64,000 nt of DNA from Rhodospirillales bacterium. GTDB taxonomy: Bacteria > Pseudomonadota > Alphaproteobacteria > Rhodospirillales > Casp-alpha2. Each line of letters starts with the position of its first letter. Position 1 is the first letter of the stretch. The notes under the pieces were generated by a model. That model had not been told where the DNA came from. It did no database searches and worked only from the letters and a program-made list of their open reading frames with translations. The translations under genes and the position numbers were made by a program. This document shows, piece after piece, positions 8,102 through 15,843 of the stretch. The stretch is from contig JAGLED010000021.1 in assembly GCA_023145215.1 (NCBI GenBank), forward strand, positions 1-64,000, written 5' to 3'.

Positions 8102-8743
8102 ATGATCAAGAAATTCCCTGCCCGCCCGTTGAAGGCGCTGGCCACGCTGGTCGCGGTATTCGTGCTGTCGAGTTGTTACCTGCCGGTCCGCTACGACGCC
8201 GAGATAGACCTCAGCCGTACCGGTTACTACGACTTCTACTTCGACGGTTATCTCGCCAAGGTGCAGCTTTATCAGGACCTGAAGGAAAACAAGATCGGCC
8301 GCGAAGAAGAAGCCGAACAGGTTCAGCTGATCAAGGAGGACTTCTTGCGCGACCCGGCGGCGTCCGAGTTCAAGTATTACGAAAAGGGCCACTTTCACAT
8401 CAACTATAAGCGGTCGGGCGATCTCTTGAAGACCAAGACGATGACGTTCTTCCGCCGCAACGAGTACATGCTGGGCCTCGCCTACAACAAGAACACCGGC
8501 CAGATCACCATGCTCGGCAAGTCATTGAAGCGCGATATCAAGGACCGGCTGCGCGCCGCCGGGCTCGATTCCTCCGGCGAATTGCGCGTCTTTACCGACG
8601 GCCGCGTCGTCAGCCACAACGCGACGACGGTGAAACCGTTCGAGTCAAAAGGCCCGAACTACAAACTCTATACCTGGAAACTGCCCAACCTTCTGGCACC
8701 GACGCCGGTCCTCAAGCTGCAGATCCACGCGCCGCAGTCGTAG
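8102..8743 (+). CDS. Putative lipoprotein of unknown function
   Basis: 213 residues. The N-terminus has basic residues, a hydrophobic stretch and a lipobox (VLSSC, Cys near residue 22), so this is predicted to be a lipoprotein acylated after signal peptidase II cleavage. The mature part is rich in Tyr and charged residues, with DLSRTGYYDFYFDGYLAKV and a central acidic-basic helix-like segment; I recognise no domain. It stands alone between a repeat and the convergent dehydrogenase gene, with a strong hairpin in the gap. Confidence 0.7.
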   Translation: MIKKFPARPLKALATLVAVFVLSSCYLPVRYDAEIDLSRTGYYDFYFDGYLAKVQLYQDLKENKIGREEEAEQVQLIKEDFLRDPAASEFKYYEKGHFHINYKRSGDLLKTKTMTFFRRNEYMLGLAYNKNTGQITMLGKSLKRDIKDRLRAAGLDSSGELRVFTDGRVVSHNATTVKPFESKGPNYKLYTWKLPNLLAPTPVLKLQIHAPQS

Positions 8744-8746
8744 CTC

Positions 8747-8781
8747 AAAAAGAAACGGCCCCTCCGTCCGGAGACGCCGTT
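8747..8781 (-). terminator. Intrinsic terminator of the dehydrogenase gene
   Basis: Read on the minus strand, stem AACGGC/GCCGTT (8754-8759 with 8776-8781) encloses an inner TCCG/CGGA stem and is followed by TTTCTTTTT. It lies 24 bases beyond the stop codon of the minus-strand dehydrogenase at 8805. Confidence 0.75.
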
Positions 8782-8804
8782 CCTCAAGAATATCGGTACG
8801 TCGT

Positions 8805-9674
8805 TTAGTCCCTCGTCAGGCGGCGGAGCAGGCTCGACGTGTCCCAGCGCTTGCCGCCCATGGCGACGACCTCGGCATAGAACTGATCGACCAGCGCCGT
8901 GACCGGCAGAAGCGCGCCGTTGTTCTTGGATTCCTCGAGCGCGATGCCCAGATCCTTGCGCATCCACTCGACCGCGAAACCGAAGTCGAACTCGTCGTCG
9001 GCCATGGTGTAGCCGCGGTTTTCCATCTGCCAGGATCCGGCGGCACCCTTGGAGATACAGTCGACGACCAGTTTCGGGTCGAGACCGGATTTTTGGGCGA
9101 AAGCCAGGCCTTCGGACAGGCCCTGCACCAGACCCGCGATGCAGATCTGGTTGACCATCTTGGTCTGTTGCCCGGCGCCGGCCTTGCCCATCAGCGTCGA
9201 CGCAACGGCATAGCAGTCGATGACCGGTTTCAGGGTGTTGTAGGCCTTCTTCTTGCCGCCGACCATGATCGTCAGCTTGCCGTTTTCGGCGCCGGCCTGA
9301 CCGCCGGAGACCGGACCGTCGAGGAACTCGATCCCCAACTTCTTGCATTCCTTGTCGATTTCACGGGCGACGATGGCGGATGCGGTGGTGTGGTCGCAGT
9401 AGATCGCGCCCTTTTTCATGCCCGCCAGAATGCCCTTGTCGCCGTAAACGACGGACCGCAGGTCGTCGTCGTTACCCACGCACGAGAATACGAAATCCGC
9501 GCCCTCGGCGGCCTTGGCGGGGGTCGCCGCGGACTTGCCGCCGTATTCCTTGGCCCATTTCTTGGCCTTGGCGCTGGTGCGGTTAAAGACGGTGACGTCG
9601 TGGCCATTCTTCTGCAGGTGACCAGCCATCGGGTAACCCATGACGCCGAGACCGATGAATGCTGCTTTTGCCAT
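8805..9674 (-). CDS. 3-hydroxyisobutyrate dehydrogenase family oxidoreductase
   Basis: 289 residues, the standard size of beta-hydroxyacid dehydrogenases. Rossmann motif FIGLGVMGYPMAGHL at 5-19, substrate-binding DGPVSGGQAGAENGKL near 118-133, and the catalytic lysine in GAGQQTKMVNQI near residue 170. These enzymes oxidise 3-hydroxyisobutyrate, tartronate semialdehyde relatives or similar acids with NAD(P). Start ATG 9674 follows a GGGGGGAT box; longer frames upstream lack support. 3-Hydroxyisobutyrate is a valine intermediate, which fits the acyl-CoA mutase elsewhere in the window, but tartronate-semialdehyde reductase activity cannot be excluded. Confidence 0.85.
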   Translation of the reverse strand: MAKAAFIGLGVMGYPMAGHLQKNGHDVTVFNRTSAKAKKWAKEYGGKSAATPAKAAEGADFVFSCVGNDDDLRSVVYGDKGILAGMKKGAIYCDHTTASAIVAREIDKECKKLGIEFLDGPVSGGQAGAENGKLTIMVGGKKKAYNTLKPVIDCYAVASTLMGKAGAGQQTKMVNQICIAGLVQGLSEGLAFAQKSGLDPKLVVDCISKGAAGSWQMENRGYTMADDEFDFGFAVEWMRKDLGIALEESKNNGALLPVTALVDQFYAEVVAMGGKRWDTSSLLRRLTRD

Positions 9675-9779
9675 GTTGAAATATCCCCCCGGGGAAGTTG
9701 GTGAAAACGGATTAAATGATTGTATAGAGGGAATATAGGAACTGTCCCCGCACCCTGCCAACCCCTTGCGTGGCTTGGC

Positions 9780-10463
9780 TCAGGCCGGTCTGTCGAGGCG
9801 GGCGTAGAAATTCCCTTCCCAGATTTCCGGCGGCGTCGCCACGACCCGGTTGAGGATTGCCTGCAACAGCTTGTCGAGCCGCTGGCGGCTGCGGCTGCCG
9901 AGCAAGTGCGGCCAGCATGAACTGCAGGTCAGTCCCGCGGCCACGGCCATCTGTCGGATGCTGCCGGGCGTATACTGCGCCAAGTGGGTCAGATCGCCGT
10001 GCTGGAATTGCAGTCCCCACGGTGACGACGCATTCGGCATTTTCAGAATGATCGCCCCACCCGTATTGAGACGCATCTTGAGCCCGTTCAGGAGTTTTAG
10101 CCCGTCTTCGGGAACGAAATGCTCGAACACATCGAACATGAATATGCGGTCGTAACTCGTTTGATCTGAATCCTTTTCGATGAACGTCCATACGTCGGTC
10201 GCTTCGAACCTGTCGCGGACCGGTTCCGGGATGACCGGCGCAAGGGAGCTGTCCAGATCGATGGCCTTGAGGCCGGCAACCCCTTTCGCATGCAGATAAT
10301 GGAGGAAGTGCCCGGTGCCGCAGCCGATCTCGAGGCAGCGCATGCCGGTTGTCAGGCCTGACGGTTCCCATACTTCGCTGTCGAAGCGCTGGATGTGCTT
10401 TTTCGTCAGCTGGGGCGTCGTGTAGCTCTTCGACGCGCCGTAGGTTTCGTAGAATACCGACAT
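9780..10463 (-). CDS. SAM-dependent class I methyltransferase
   Basis: 227 residues with the SAM-binding signature CLEIGCGTGHFLHYL near residues 43-57, an acidic DLDSS at the second strand and FDVFEHF at the fourth, all typical of class I methyltransferases. ATG 10463 is chosen because GGAAAG lies six bases upstream; an in-frame TTG four codons earlier has no box. The C-terminal part, with SCWPHLLGSRSRQRLDKLLQ, resembles glycan-associated SAM methyltransferases, but the acceptor is unknown. It is flanked by the dehydrogenase (downstream) and the inositol phosphatase gene (upstream) on the same strand. Confidence 0.75.
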   Translation of the reverse strand: MSVFYETYGASKSYTTPQLTKKHIQRFDSEVWEPSGLTTGMRCLEIGCGTGHFLHYLHAKGVAGLKAIDLDSSLAPVIPEPVRDRFEATDVWTFIEKDSDQTSYDRIFMFDVFEHFVPEDGLKLLNGLKMRLNTGGAIILKMPNASSPWGLQFQHGDLTHLAQYTPGSIRQMAVAAGLTCSSCWPHLLGSRSRQRLDKLLQAILNRVVATPPEIWEGNFYARLDRPA

Positions 10464-10552
10464 CGTGCTTTCCAATACAGGCCGGGATGTTTCGTTGACC
10501 CGGCCGTCCTTGTCTCAGAATAGCGTGCCGTCCGTCCGGCAGGCCAGTGTTC

Positions 10553-11401
10553 TTAGCCCGAGAGTTCGTCGGCCCGCCTGGCCAATTTCTCGAACGCCGT
10601 CCAGTGAGCCTTGGCCCCGGCGACGCCGATGAACTGGGAATCCAGCGAGGGCGCCACCATGTAGGGTGAACCATCGCCGAGGCGGCGGACCCGGCCGCCC
10701 GCCTCTTCGACGATCAATACCCCCGCAGCGTGATCCCAAGGCTTCAACAGCCCGCCATAACGCGCGAAATCCAGATCGCCGATGGCGATGTCCATGTATT
10801 CCCGGCCGACGCAGCGGTAACGCGATTTCAATTTCGGTTTCGGTATCGACAGTTCCAACGCGGCGCGGGCGATCCGGTCTTGCAGTTTCGGACCGGCGGT
10901 CATGACCCCATCCTCGAACTTTTTATCCGGGCGGTCCGGTACGGCCACCGCGCCCGCGGCATCCTGGTAGCAGACGCCCGATCCCCGAATCGCCCAGGCG
11001 GCGTCCGATTTCACCGGATCGATGATCCAGCCGGCGCGCACCCCGCTTTGGTCCGCCAGCGCGACGATCACCGTGAACGGCGATTTCCCGTGCGCGAAGT
11101 TGTGGGTGCCGTCGACCGGATCGACGATCCAGACCGGGGCGTCGCCGCCCAGTATCTTGAGCGTACCGGGATCGGCTTCGTAGCCTTCCTCCCCAAGGAC
11201 GCGGCTGCCCGGTAGCAGCGCCGTCAAATGGCGGGTCAGCGCGGCTTCGGATTCCTTGTCGGCGATGGTGACCAGGTCGCCCGGCTTTTTTTCGGTGATT
11301 TCATGCGCCGCGAGCGCGCGGTAACGCGGCATGATCTCTGCGTCTGCGACGTCGCGCATGATGTCGAGCACGCGGCCCGGATTGTTCAGGATGTCCCGCA
11401 T
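10553..11401 (-). CDS. Inositol monophosphatase family protein
   Basis: 282 residues. The metal-dependent phosphatase motifs are clear: GEEGYE, WIVDPVDGTHNFAHG near residues 85-99 and WDHAAGVLIVEEAGG near 215-229. Family members hydrolyse inositol-1-phosphate, histidinol phosphate, fructose-1,6-bisphosphate or PAP; sequence alone does not decide. The ATG overlaps the TGA of the upstream small gene by one base (TGATG), indicating translational coupling. That pairing with an 89-residue protein of unknown function is the distinctive point here. Confidence 0.88.
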   Translation of the reverse strand: MRDILNNPGRVLDIMRDVADAEIMPRYRALAAHEITEKKPGDLVTIADKESEAALTRHLTALLPGSRVLGEEGYEADPGTLKILGGDAPVWIVDPVDGTHNFAHGKSPFTVIVALADQSGVRAGWIIDPVKSDAAWAIRGSGVCYQDAAGAVAVPDRPDKKFEDGVMTAGPKLQDRIARAALELSIPKPKLKSRYRCVGREYMDIAIGDLDFARYGGLLKPWDHAAGVLIVEEAGGRVRRLGDGSPYMVAPSLDSQFIGVAGAKAHWTAFEKLARRADELSG

Positions 11402-11670
11402 CAGTTGATGTAAAGGTCCCGGTCGCGGTGATACGCCGCCGCCGCGTCGTCGAGGATTTTTCGGGCCTCGTCGGAAAATTCGGCGCGCTGCATCAATGCC
11501 TGTGTGACGAACGCCGAAAAGGTCACCGCCTCGCCCTTGCCGCGCAGATCGAATGCGGCGGCGAATTCGTCGAGCTTTCTGTGGGTGTGCTCGCGCGCCA
11601 TCACGTTGAGCTGGCGCTTCACGTAGCGGTTGGTCAGCCGCCACTTGTGCTGGGCTTCGCGGGTCGCCAT
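11401..11670 (-). CDS. Small basic helical protein coupled to the inositol phosphatase
   Basis: 89 residues, starting MATREAQHKWR. It is charged and predicted mostly helical (RLTNRYVKRQLNVMARE, then SAFVTQALMQRAEFSDEARKILDD). The pattern of a basic strand followed by two helices and the size recall ribbon-helix-helix antitoxins or regulators, but I cannot assign a family. Start 11670 has a strong AGGAGGGG box, and the palindrome TCTACTAGTAGA lies immediately upstream of that box, where an autoregulatory operator would be expected. Stop and the phosphatase start overlap (TGATG). Confidence 0.65.
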   Translation of the reverse strand: MATREAQHKWRLTNRYVKRQLNVMAREHTHRKLDEFAAAFDLRGKGEAVTFSAFVTQALMQRAEFSDEARKILDDAAAAYHRDRDLYIN

Positions 11671-11680
11671 CGGCCCCTCC

Positions 11681-11695
11681 TCTACTAGTAGATAA
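11681..11695 (-). promoter_or_regulatory. Palindromic candidate operator upstream of the 89-residue gene
   Basis: TCTACTAGTAGATAA shares a 12-bp perfect palindrome core with the element at 82-97. On the minus strand it abuts the AGGAGGGG ribosome binding site of the small gene, so protein bound here would block promoter clearance or translation. Confidence 0.45.
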
Positions 11696-11935
11696 CTTGC
11701 ATAGAGGCGTAGCGCGGATTTCGAGGCGGGGCAATCCTCAAATATTGTTTTCCGGGCGTCGGCCGAGCCCGAAAGCGGCAGCTTTCGGCCGCGCGGTGGA
11801 CGACCCGGGACCCATGTCTGCGCTATGCGTTCTGCCGGGGAATAGGTCCCGGATACCTGTCTTTCCGAACCAAATCGGAGATTTGGCGGAAAGACGCTTC
11901 CGGGAAACAACGATGGCTGTGCGATTGTTTGAGCC

Positions 11936-13315
11936 TTACCGCGGCTGCAACGGGGTTTCGAACTTCTGTTCGAAGCGTGCGGCGACGTCGGGCGCGATCC
12001 TGAGGTCGAGGTGCACGCCCTCTTCGCCGTCTTCGCGCGATAAGACCTCGGCGCGTTCGTAAAGCCACGCCAGCGCGGCGCCGTTCTCGAAGGGCAGGTC
12101 GATGGTGCGGTTGAGGTAATGGCTCGTCAGGATATCGTCGACCACGTCCAGCAATTCGGCGCACCCCGTCCCGGTCATCGCAGAGATCGGCACCGCGGCC
12201 TGATTGCCGAAGCGCGCCCGGTTGGCGACGAACTCGCGGGTTTCGTCATCCAGCAAGTCGATCTTGTTCAACGCCTCGACGACCGGTTTCGTGCTGACGT
12301 CATCGTCGTTCGCCGCACCGTCGGCGGGCACGACGTTAAGTTCCGCCATGACCGTCAAAACATCGGCTTTCTGCTGTTCGGTGTCCGGATGGGCGACATC
12401 GCGGACGTGGACGATGACATCGGCCTCGATGACCTCTTCCAGCGTTGCATGGAACGCCTGAACCAGTTCGTGCGGCAGGTTGGAGACGAAGCCCACCGTG
12501 TCGGAGAGGATCGCATCCCGCCCGCTGGGAAGCCTGAGTCCCCGCATGGTCGGGTCGAGGGTCGCGAAAAGCTGGTCCTGCGCGACCACGCCGGCCTCGG
12601 TCAGTCTGTTGAAAAGCGTGGACTTTCCGGCATTGGTGTAGCCGACCAACGCGATCACGGGATGCGGCACCCGGCGTCGGGCGGCGCGGTGCAGATCGCG
12701 GGTACGCGTCACGTCGGCGAGATCTTTCTTCAGCTTGTCGATCCGCTGTCTGATCAACCGCCGGTCGGTTTCGATCTGGGTTTCACCGGGACCGCCCATG
12801 AACCCCACACCGCCGCGCTGACGTTCGAGGTGGGTCCACGACCGCACCAACCGGCCGAGCTGATAGGTGAGTTGGGCGAGATCGACCTGCAATCGCCCTT
12901 CCCGCGTGCGGGCTCGCGCGCCGAAGATTTCCAGGATGAGCCCGGTCCGGTCGAGCACCTTGGCGCTCCATTCGCGCTCAAGGTTGCGCTGTTGGACGGG
13001 GGTCAGCTGGGCGTCGACGATGATGACGGGTTTGGGCGCGTCCTCGTCGGAAAGACGGAGTTGCTCCAGAACGTCGGCGATGTGTTCGACCACGCCGCCG
13101 CCGATAAGCGTCGCCGGCTTCGGTTGCTTGATGGTGAAGGCTTCGGCGTGCGCGACGTCGAGATCGATTGCCATGGCAAGGCCGACGGCTTCTTCGAGCC
13201 GGGCTTCGCGTTCGCGGCCGTCCCCCGCTTCCGCGCCGATTTCAGGATGCACCACAACGCAGCGTTCGCGTTGCGGACGCCGATCGATACCTCCACCGGC
13301 GCGCGCCTTACTCAC
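11936..13315 (-). CDS. hflX: Ribosome-associated GTPase HflX
   Basis: 459 residues. HflX is a translation-factor GTPase that splits stalled 70S ribosomes under stress. The glycine-rich HflX linker ([16 protein letters not shown]) is near 171-186, followed by the G domain with G1 GYTNAGKST near 225-233, G3 in DTVGF and G4 NKID. The start codon is GTG at 13315 and overlaps the hfq stop by four bases (GTGA), so the two are translationally coupled, as is common in proteobacteria. The N-terminal 40 residues are slightly extended and Arg/Gly-rich compared with E. coli. Confidence 0.95.
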   Translation of the reverse strand: MSKARAGGGIDRRPQRERCVVVHPEIGAEAGDGREREARLEEAVGLAMAIDLDVAHAEAFTIKQPKPATLIGGGVVEHIADVLEQLRLSDEDAPKPVIIVDAQLTPVQQRNLEREWSAKVLDRTGLILEIFGARARTREGRLQVDLAQLTYQLGRLVRSWTHLERQRGGVGFMGGPGETQIETDRRLIRQRIDKLKKDLADVTRTRDLHRAARRRVPHPVIALVGYTNAGKSTLFNRLTEAGVVAQDQLFATLDPTMRGLRLPSGRDAILSDTVGFVSNLPHELVQAFHATLEEVIEADVIVHVRDVAHPDTEQQKADVLTVMAELNVVPADGAANDDDVSTKPVVEALNKIDLLDDETREFVANRARFGNQAAVPISAMTGTGCAELLDVVDDILTSHYLNRTIDLPFENGAALAWLYERAEVLSREDGEEGVHLDLRIAPDVAARFEQKFETPLQPR

Positions 13316-13569
13316 GCATCCTCGGAAGCGTCGTCCTTCTCGGGTTCGAACAGCTGAACGGGCGCCGACGGCATAATCGTCGAGATCGCATGCTTGTAGA
13401 CAAGCTGGGTGTGCCCGTCCCTTCTCAGCAGCACCGAGAAATTGTCGAACCAGGTTACGATGCCCTGAAGCTTAACGCCGTTGACGAGAAATACCGTCAC
13501 CGGCGTCTTATTCTTTCGAATATAATTTAAAAAGACGTCCTGCACGTTCTGGGGTTTATCCGCGGACAT
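13312..13569 (-). CDS. hfq: RNA chaperone Hfq
   Basis: 85 residues, the usual short alphaproteobacterial form. Sm1 ([21 protein letters not shown]) and Sm2 ([10 protein letters not shown]) are both present; the acidic tail [11 protein letters not shown] is short. Hfq forms hexameric rings that pair small RNAs with mRNAs. ATG 13569 has AGGGGGAA upstream. It overlaps hflX and lies downstream of the HAD gene. A candidate small RNA with a pyrimidine-rich segment lies in this same window at 27518-27606. Confidence 0.97.
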   Translation of the reverse strand: MSADKPQNVQDVFLNYIRKNKTPVTVFLVNGVKLQGIVTWFDNFSVLLRRDGHTQLVYKHAISTIMPSAPVQLFEPEKDDASEDA

Positions 13570-13664
13570 TCTTAATTCCCCCTGTTTATTGCGGTCGCTT
13601 TTGCGCCGGGTTATCCGTTTTTCCGGCCCATCGGGCGCGGATTTCCTCATTCAAGCGATGGAGA

Positions 13665-14315
13665 TTACATGGTCTGCAGGAATTTGCAAAGCGATTGACA
13701 GTCCCCGAAGTAGTGGTGCGGTGGATGCTCGGGAAACTCGCCGTCAGCAGGCGCTTCGGGCCGCACCAGCACCGGGATGCACCCGCTATTCACGGCGCAC
13801 GTCAGGTCGATATCGGCATCGCCGACGAACCACACGTGCGCACCCGGTTTGTGGTCTCCGGGCTCCAACGCCATCAGCACCGGCGCGGGATCCGGTTTGT
13901 CCCTTTCGGCGTCGAGCGCGCCGACCATGGCCGAGAAATGGCGGTGCCAACCCAGCGCCTTGGCCTCCTTGCGCAGATAATCGCCGCGCTTGTTGGAGAC
14001 GATACTGAGGTAAAACCCCTCCCTTGCCAGATTTTCCAGCAATTCCGCCGCCCCTGCGGTCGGCCGGATGGCATCGGCGTGGATGACCGAGTAGCGCTTG
14101 TAGAACACGTCCGCCGCTGCTTGCCATTCGTCGCCGAAGATCTTTGGAAAGCGGTCGCGCACGGATTCGCGGACGTTGGCGCGGGTCTCGTCGAGCGTCC
14201 ACTCGCGGTGCCCGAATGCCCGATACGTGGTGTTCAGCGCGTCGTGGATCACCGGCCAGCTGTCGACCAGTGTGTTGTCCCAGTCGAAGATCAGGGCGCG
14301 GGGTCTTGTCGTCAT
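13665..14315 (-). CDS. HAD-family hydrolase (phosphoglycolate phosphatase-like)
   Basis: 216-residue HAD phosphatase. Motif I is DWDNTLVD (nucleophile and acid Asp), motif II SNKRG near residue 108 and motif IV GDADIDL near residue 165, with a helical cap between I and II as in phosphoglycolate phosphatases and pyrophosphatases. It sits between trkA and hfq, a position that in many relatives holds another enzyme or nothing. A 131-base gap with two REP-like hairpins separates it from trkA. Its substrate is unknown. Confidence 0.82.
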   Translation of the reverse strand: MTTRPRALIFDWDNTLVDSWPVIHDALNTTYRAFGHREWTLDETRANVRESVRDRFPKIFGDEWQAAADVFYKRYSVIHADAIRPTAGAAELLENLAREGFYLSIVSNKRGDYLRKEAKALGWHRHFSAMVGALDAERDKPDPAPVLMALEPGDHKPGAHVWFVGDADIDLTCAVNSGCIPVLVRPEAPADGEFPEHPPHHYFGDCQSLCKFLQTM

Positions 14316-14339
14316 TGTGTCTTCAAACTCTATCTCGTC

Positions 14340-14412
14340 AATCCCGTGAAAGCGGGAATCCAGTCATCCCGCCCCGTGCTCTTTCTGGATCCCCGCCTGC
14401 GCGGGGATGACG
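14340..14412. repeat. Pair of REP-like hairpins between trkA and the HAD gene
   Basis: Two hairpins in inverted arrangement: ATCCCGTGAAAGCGGGAATCC and GGATCCCCGCCTGCGCGGGGATGACGGG (arms TCCCC/GGGGA). They belong to the GTCATCCCSG...SGGGATCC type of intergenic repeat also seen near 37640 and 58150. No T-run follows, so they are not obvious terminators, though they would stabilise RNA 3' ends. Confidence 0.65.
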
Positions 14413-14446
14413 GGCAGAATTTGCACTAAAGTCCAGGCAATACCAA

Positions 14447-15823
14447 TCAGAAGTATTCGAGCTGCACCGAGAACATCTTTTCGACCTTGCGGATGACGTC
14501 GGCGGCGGCGAACAGCACGACGCGGTCGCCCGCCTCGATGACGGTGCCGCCACTGGGATAGATGGTCGCGCCGTCGCGGACGATTGCGCCGATCAGCACG
14601 CCTTGCGGCAGCTTGGCTTCGCGAAGCGGCGTGCCGACAAGTTCCGAGGTCTGCAAGGCTTCCGCCTCGATCAATTCGCCGAAGTCCTCGCGCAGCGTAT
14701 GCACGGAATGAATTCGGCCGCGCCGGACGTGCTGAAGGATTTTTGAGACCGTGATGTTGCGCGGGCTCACCGTCACGTCGATGCCGATCGACCCGACCAG
14801 GTCTTCGTAGCTGGCGTTGTTGACCAGGGTGACGACGCGCGAACAGCCGTATTTCTTGGCCAACAGGCTGGCGAGAATGTTGGTTTCGTCGTCGTTGGTG
14901 ACGGCGACGACCGTCTCGGTCCCGGAAACGTTGGCTTCTTCGAGAATATCCTGGTCGATGACGCTGCCGTGGATGACGATGGTTTTCTCTAGCTCGCCGG
15001 CGATGGCTTCGGCGCGTTCTTTGTTGTGTTCGATGATCTTGGCGCGCACCCAGTCGTGGTTCTGTTCCAGTTCCTTGGCCAGGAACATGCCGATGTTACC
15101 GCCGCCGAAGATCAAAAGGTTGCGGGCTTCGCGCTCCTCGTGGCCGAACGCGACCATGGCGCGGTCGATCTGATCGCTGTCGACGACGAAATAGACCTCG
15201 TCGCCGGCCAGCATCTGATCCTCGCCCTTCGGCACGATCGGTTTGCCTTCGCGGATCAGGCCGACGATGACGATGTTGAGGTCGGGAAAAAGCTGCGAAA
15301 GCTGTCTGAGCGGCGTGTTGACCAGCGGGCAGTCCTCTTTGCAGCGGACACCCAGCAGTTTCACCTTGTTGTCGACCAGCGGGATCATCTCGAAGGCACC
15401 CGGCACTTCCAGGCGCCGCGTCACGGCGCGCGCGACTTCGATCTCGGGTGAGATAATGACGTCGATGGGCATGTGATCGCGCGAGAACATGTTGGCCCAC
15501 ATCGGCTGCAGATAGCTCTGGTGGCGGATGCGCGCGATCTTGGTGGGCACGCCGAACAGCGAATGCGCGACCTGGCAGGCGACCATGTTGGTTTCGTCGG
15601 CGAGCGTGACGGCGATGATCAGGTCCGCGTCCGCAATGCCCGCACGTTCGAGAACGTCCGGGTGAGAGCCGTGTCCGACGATCCCGTTGACGTCGTGCGC
15701 GTCGGAAATCTGGCGCACCAGGTTTTCCGACTGGTCGACGATGGTGACGTCGTGGTTTTCGAGCGCAAGATGTCGGGCGATGTTGGAGCCGACTTTCCCT
15801 GCGCCGCATACGATGATCTTCAT
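14447..15823 (-). CDS. trkA: Trk potassium uptake protein TrkA
   Basis: 458 residues with two RCK repeats: NAD-binding motifs IIVCGAGKVGSNIARHLA at the start and LLIFGGGNIGMFLAKEL near residue 235, each followed by a TrkA-C domain. TrkA is the peripheral, nucleotide-binding regulator of TrkH/TrkG potassium channels; no trkH is seen in this window. It follows ntrX by 20 bases, the conserved alphaproteobacterial order ntrB-ntrC-ntrY-ntrX-trkA, suggesting co-transcription. Confidence 0.96.
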   Translation of the reverse strand: MKIIVCGAGKVGSNIARHLALENHDVTIVDQSENLVRQISDAHDVNGIVGHGSHPDVLERAGIADADLIIAVTLADETNMVACQVAHSLFGVPTKIARIRHQSYLQPMWANMFSRDHMPIDVIISPEIEVARAVTRRLEVPGAFEMIPLVDNKVKLLGVRCKEDCPLVNTPLRQLSQLFPDLNIVIVGLIREGKPIVPKGEDQMLAGDEVYFVVDSDQIDRAMVAFGHEEREARNLLIFGGGNIGMFLAKELEQNHDWVRAKIIEHNKERAEAIAGELEKTIVIHGSVIDQDILEEANVSGTETVVAVTNDDETNILASLLAKKYGCSRVVTLVNNASYEDLVGSIGIDVTVSPRNITVSKILQHVRRGRIHSVHTLREDFGELIEAEALQTSELVGTPLREAKLPQGVLIGAIVRDGATIYPSGGTVIEAGDRVVLFAAADVIRKVEKMFSVQLEYF

Positions 15824-15843
15824 ATCGACCCCGTGTCTGTAGC

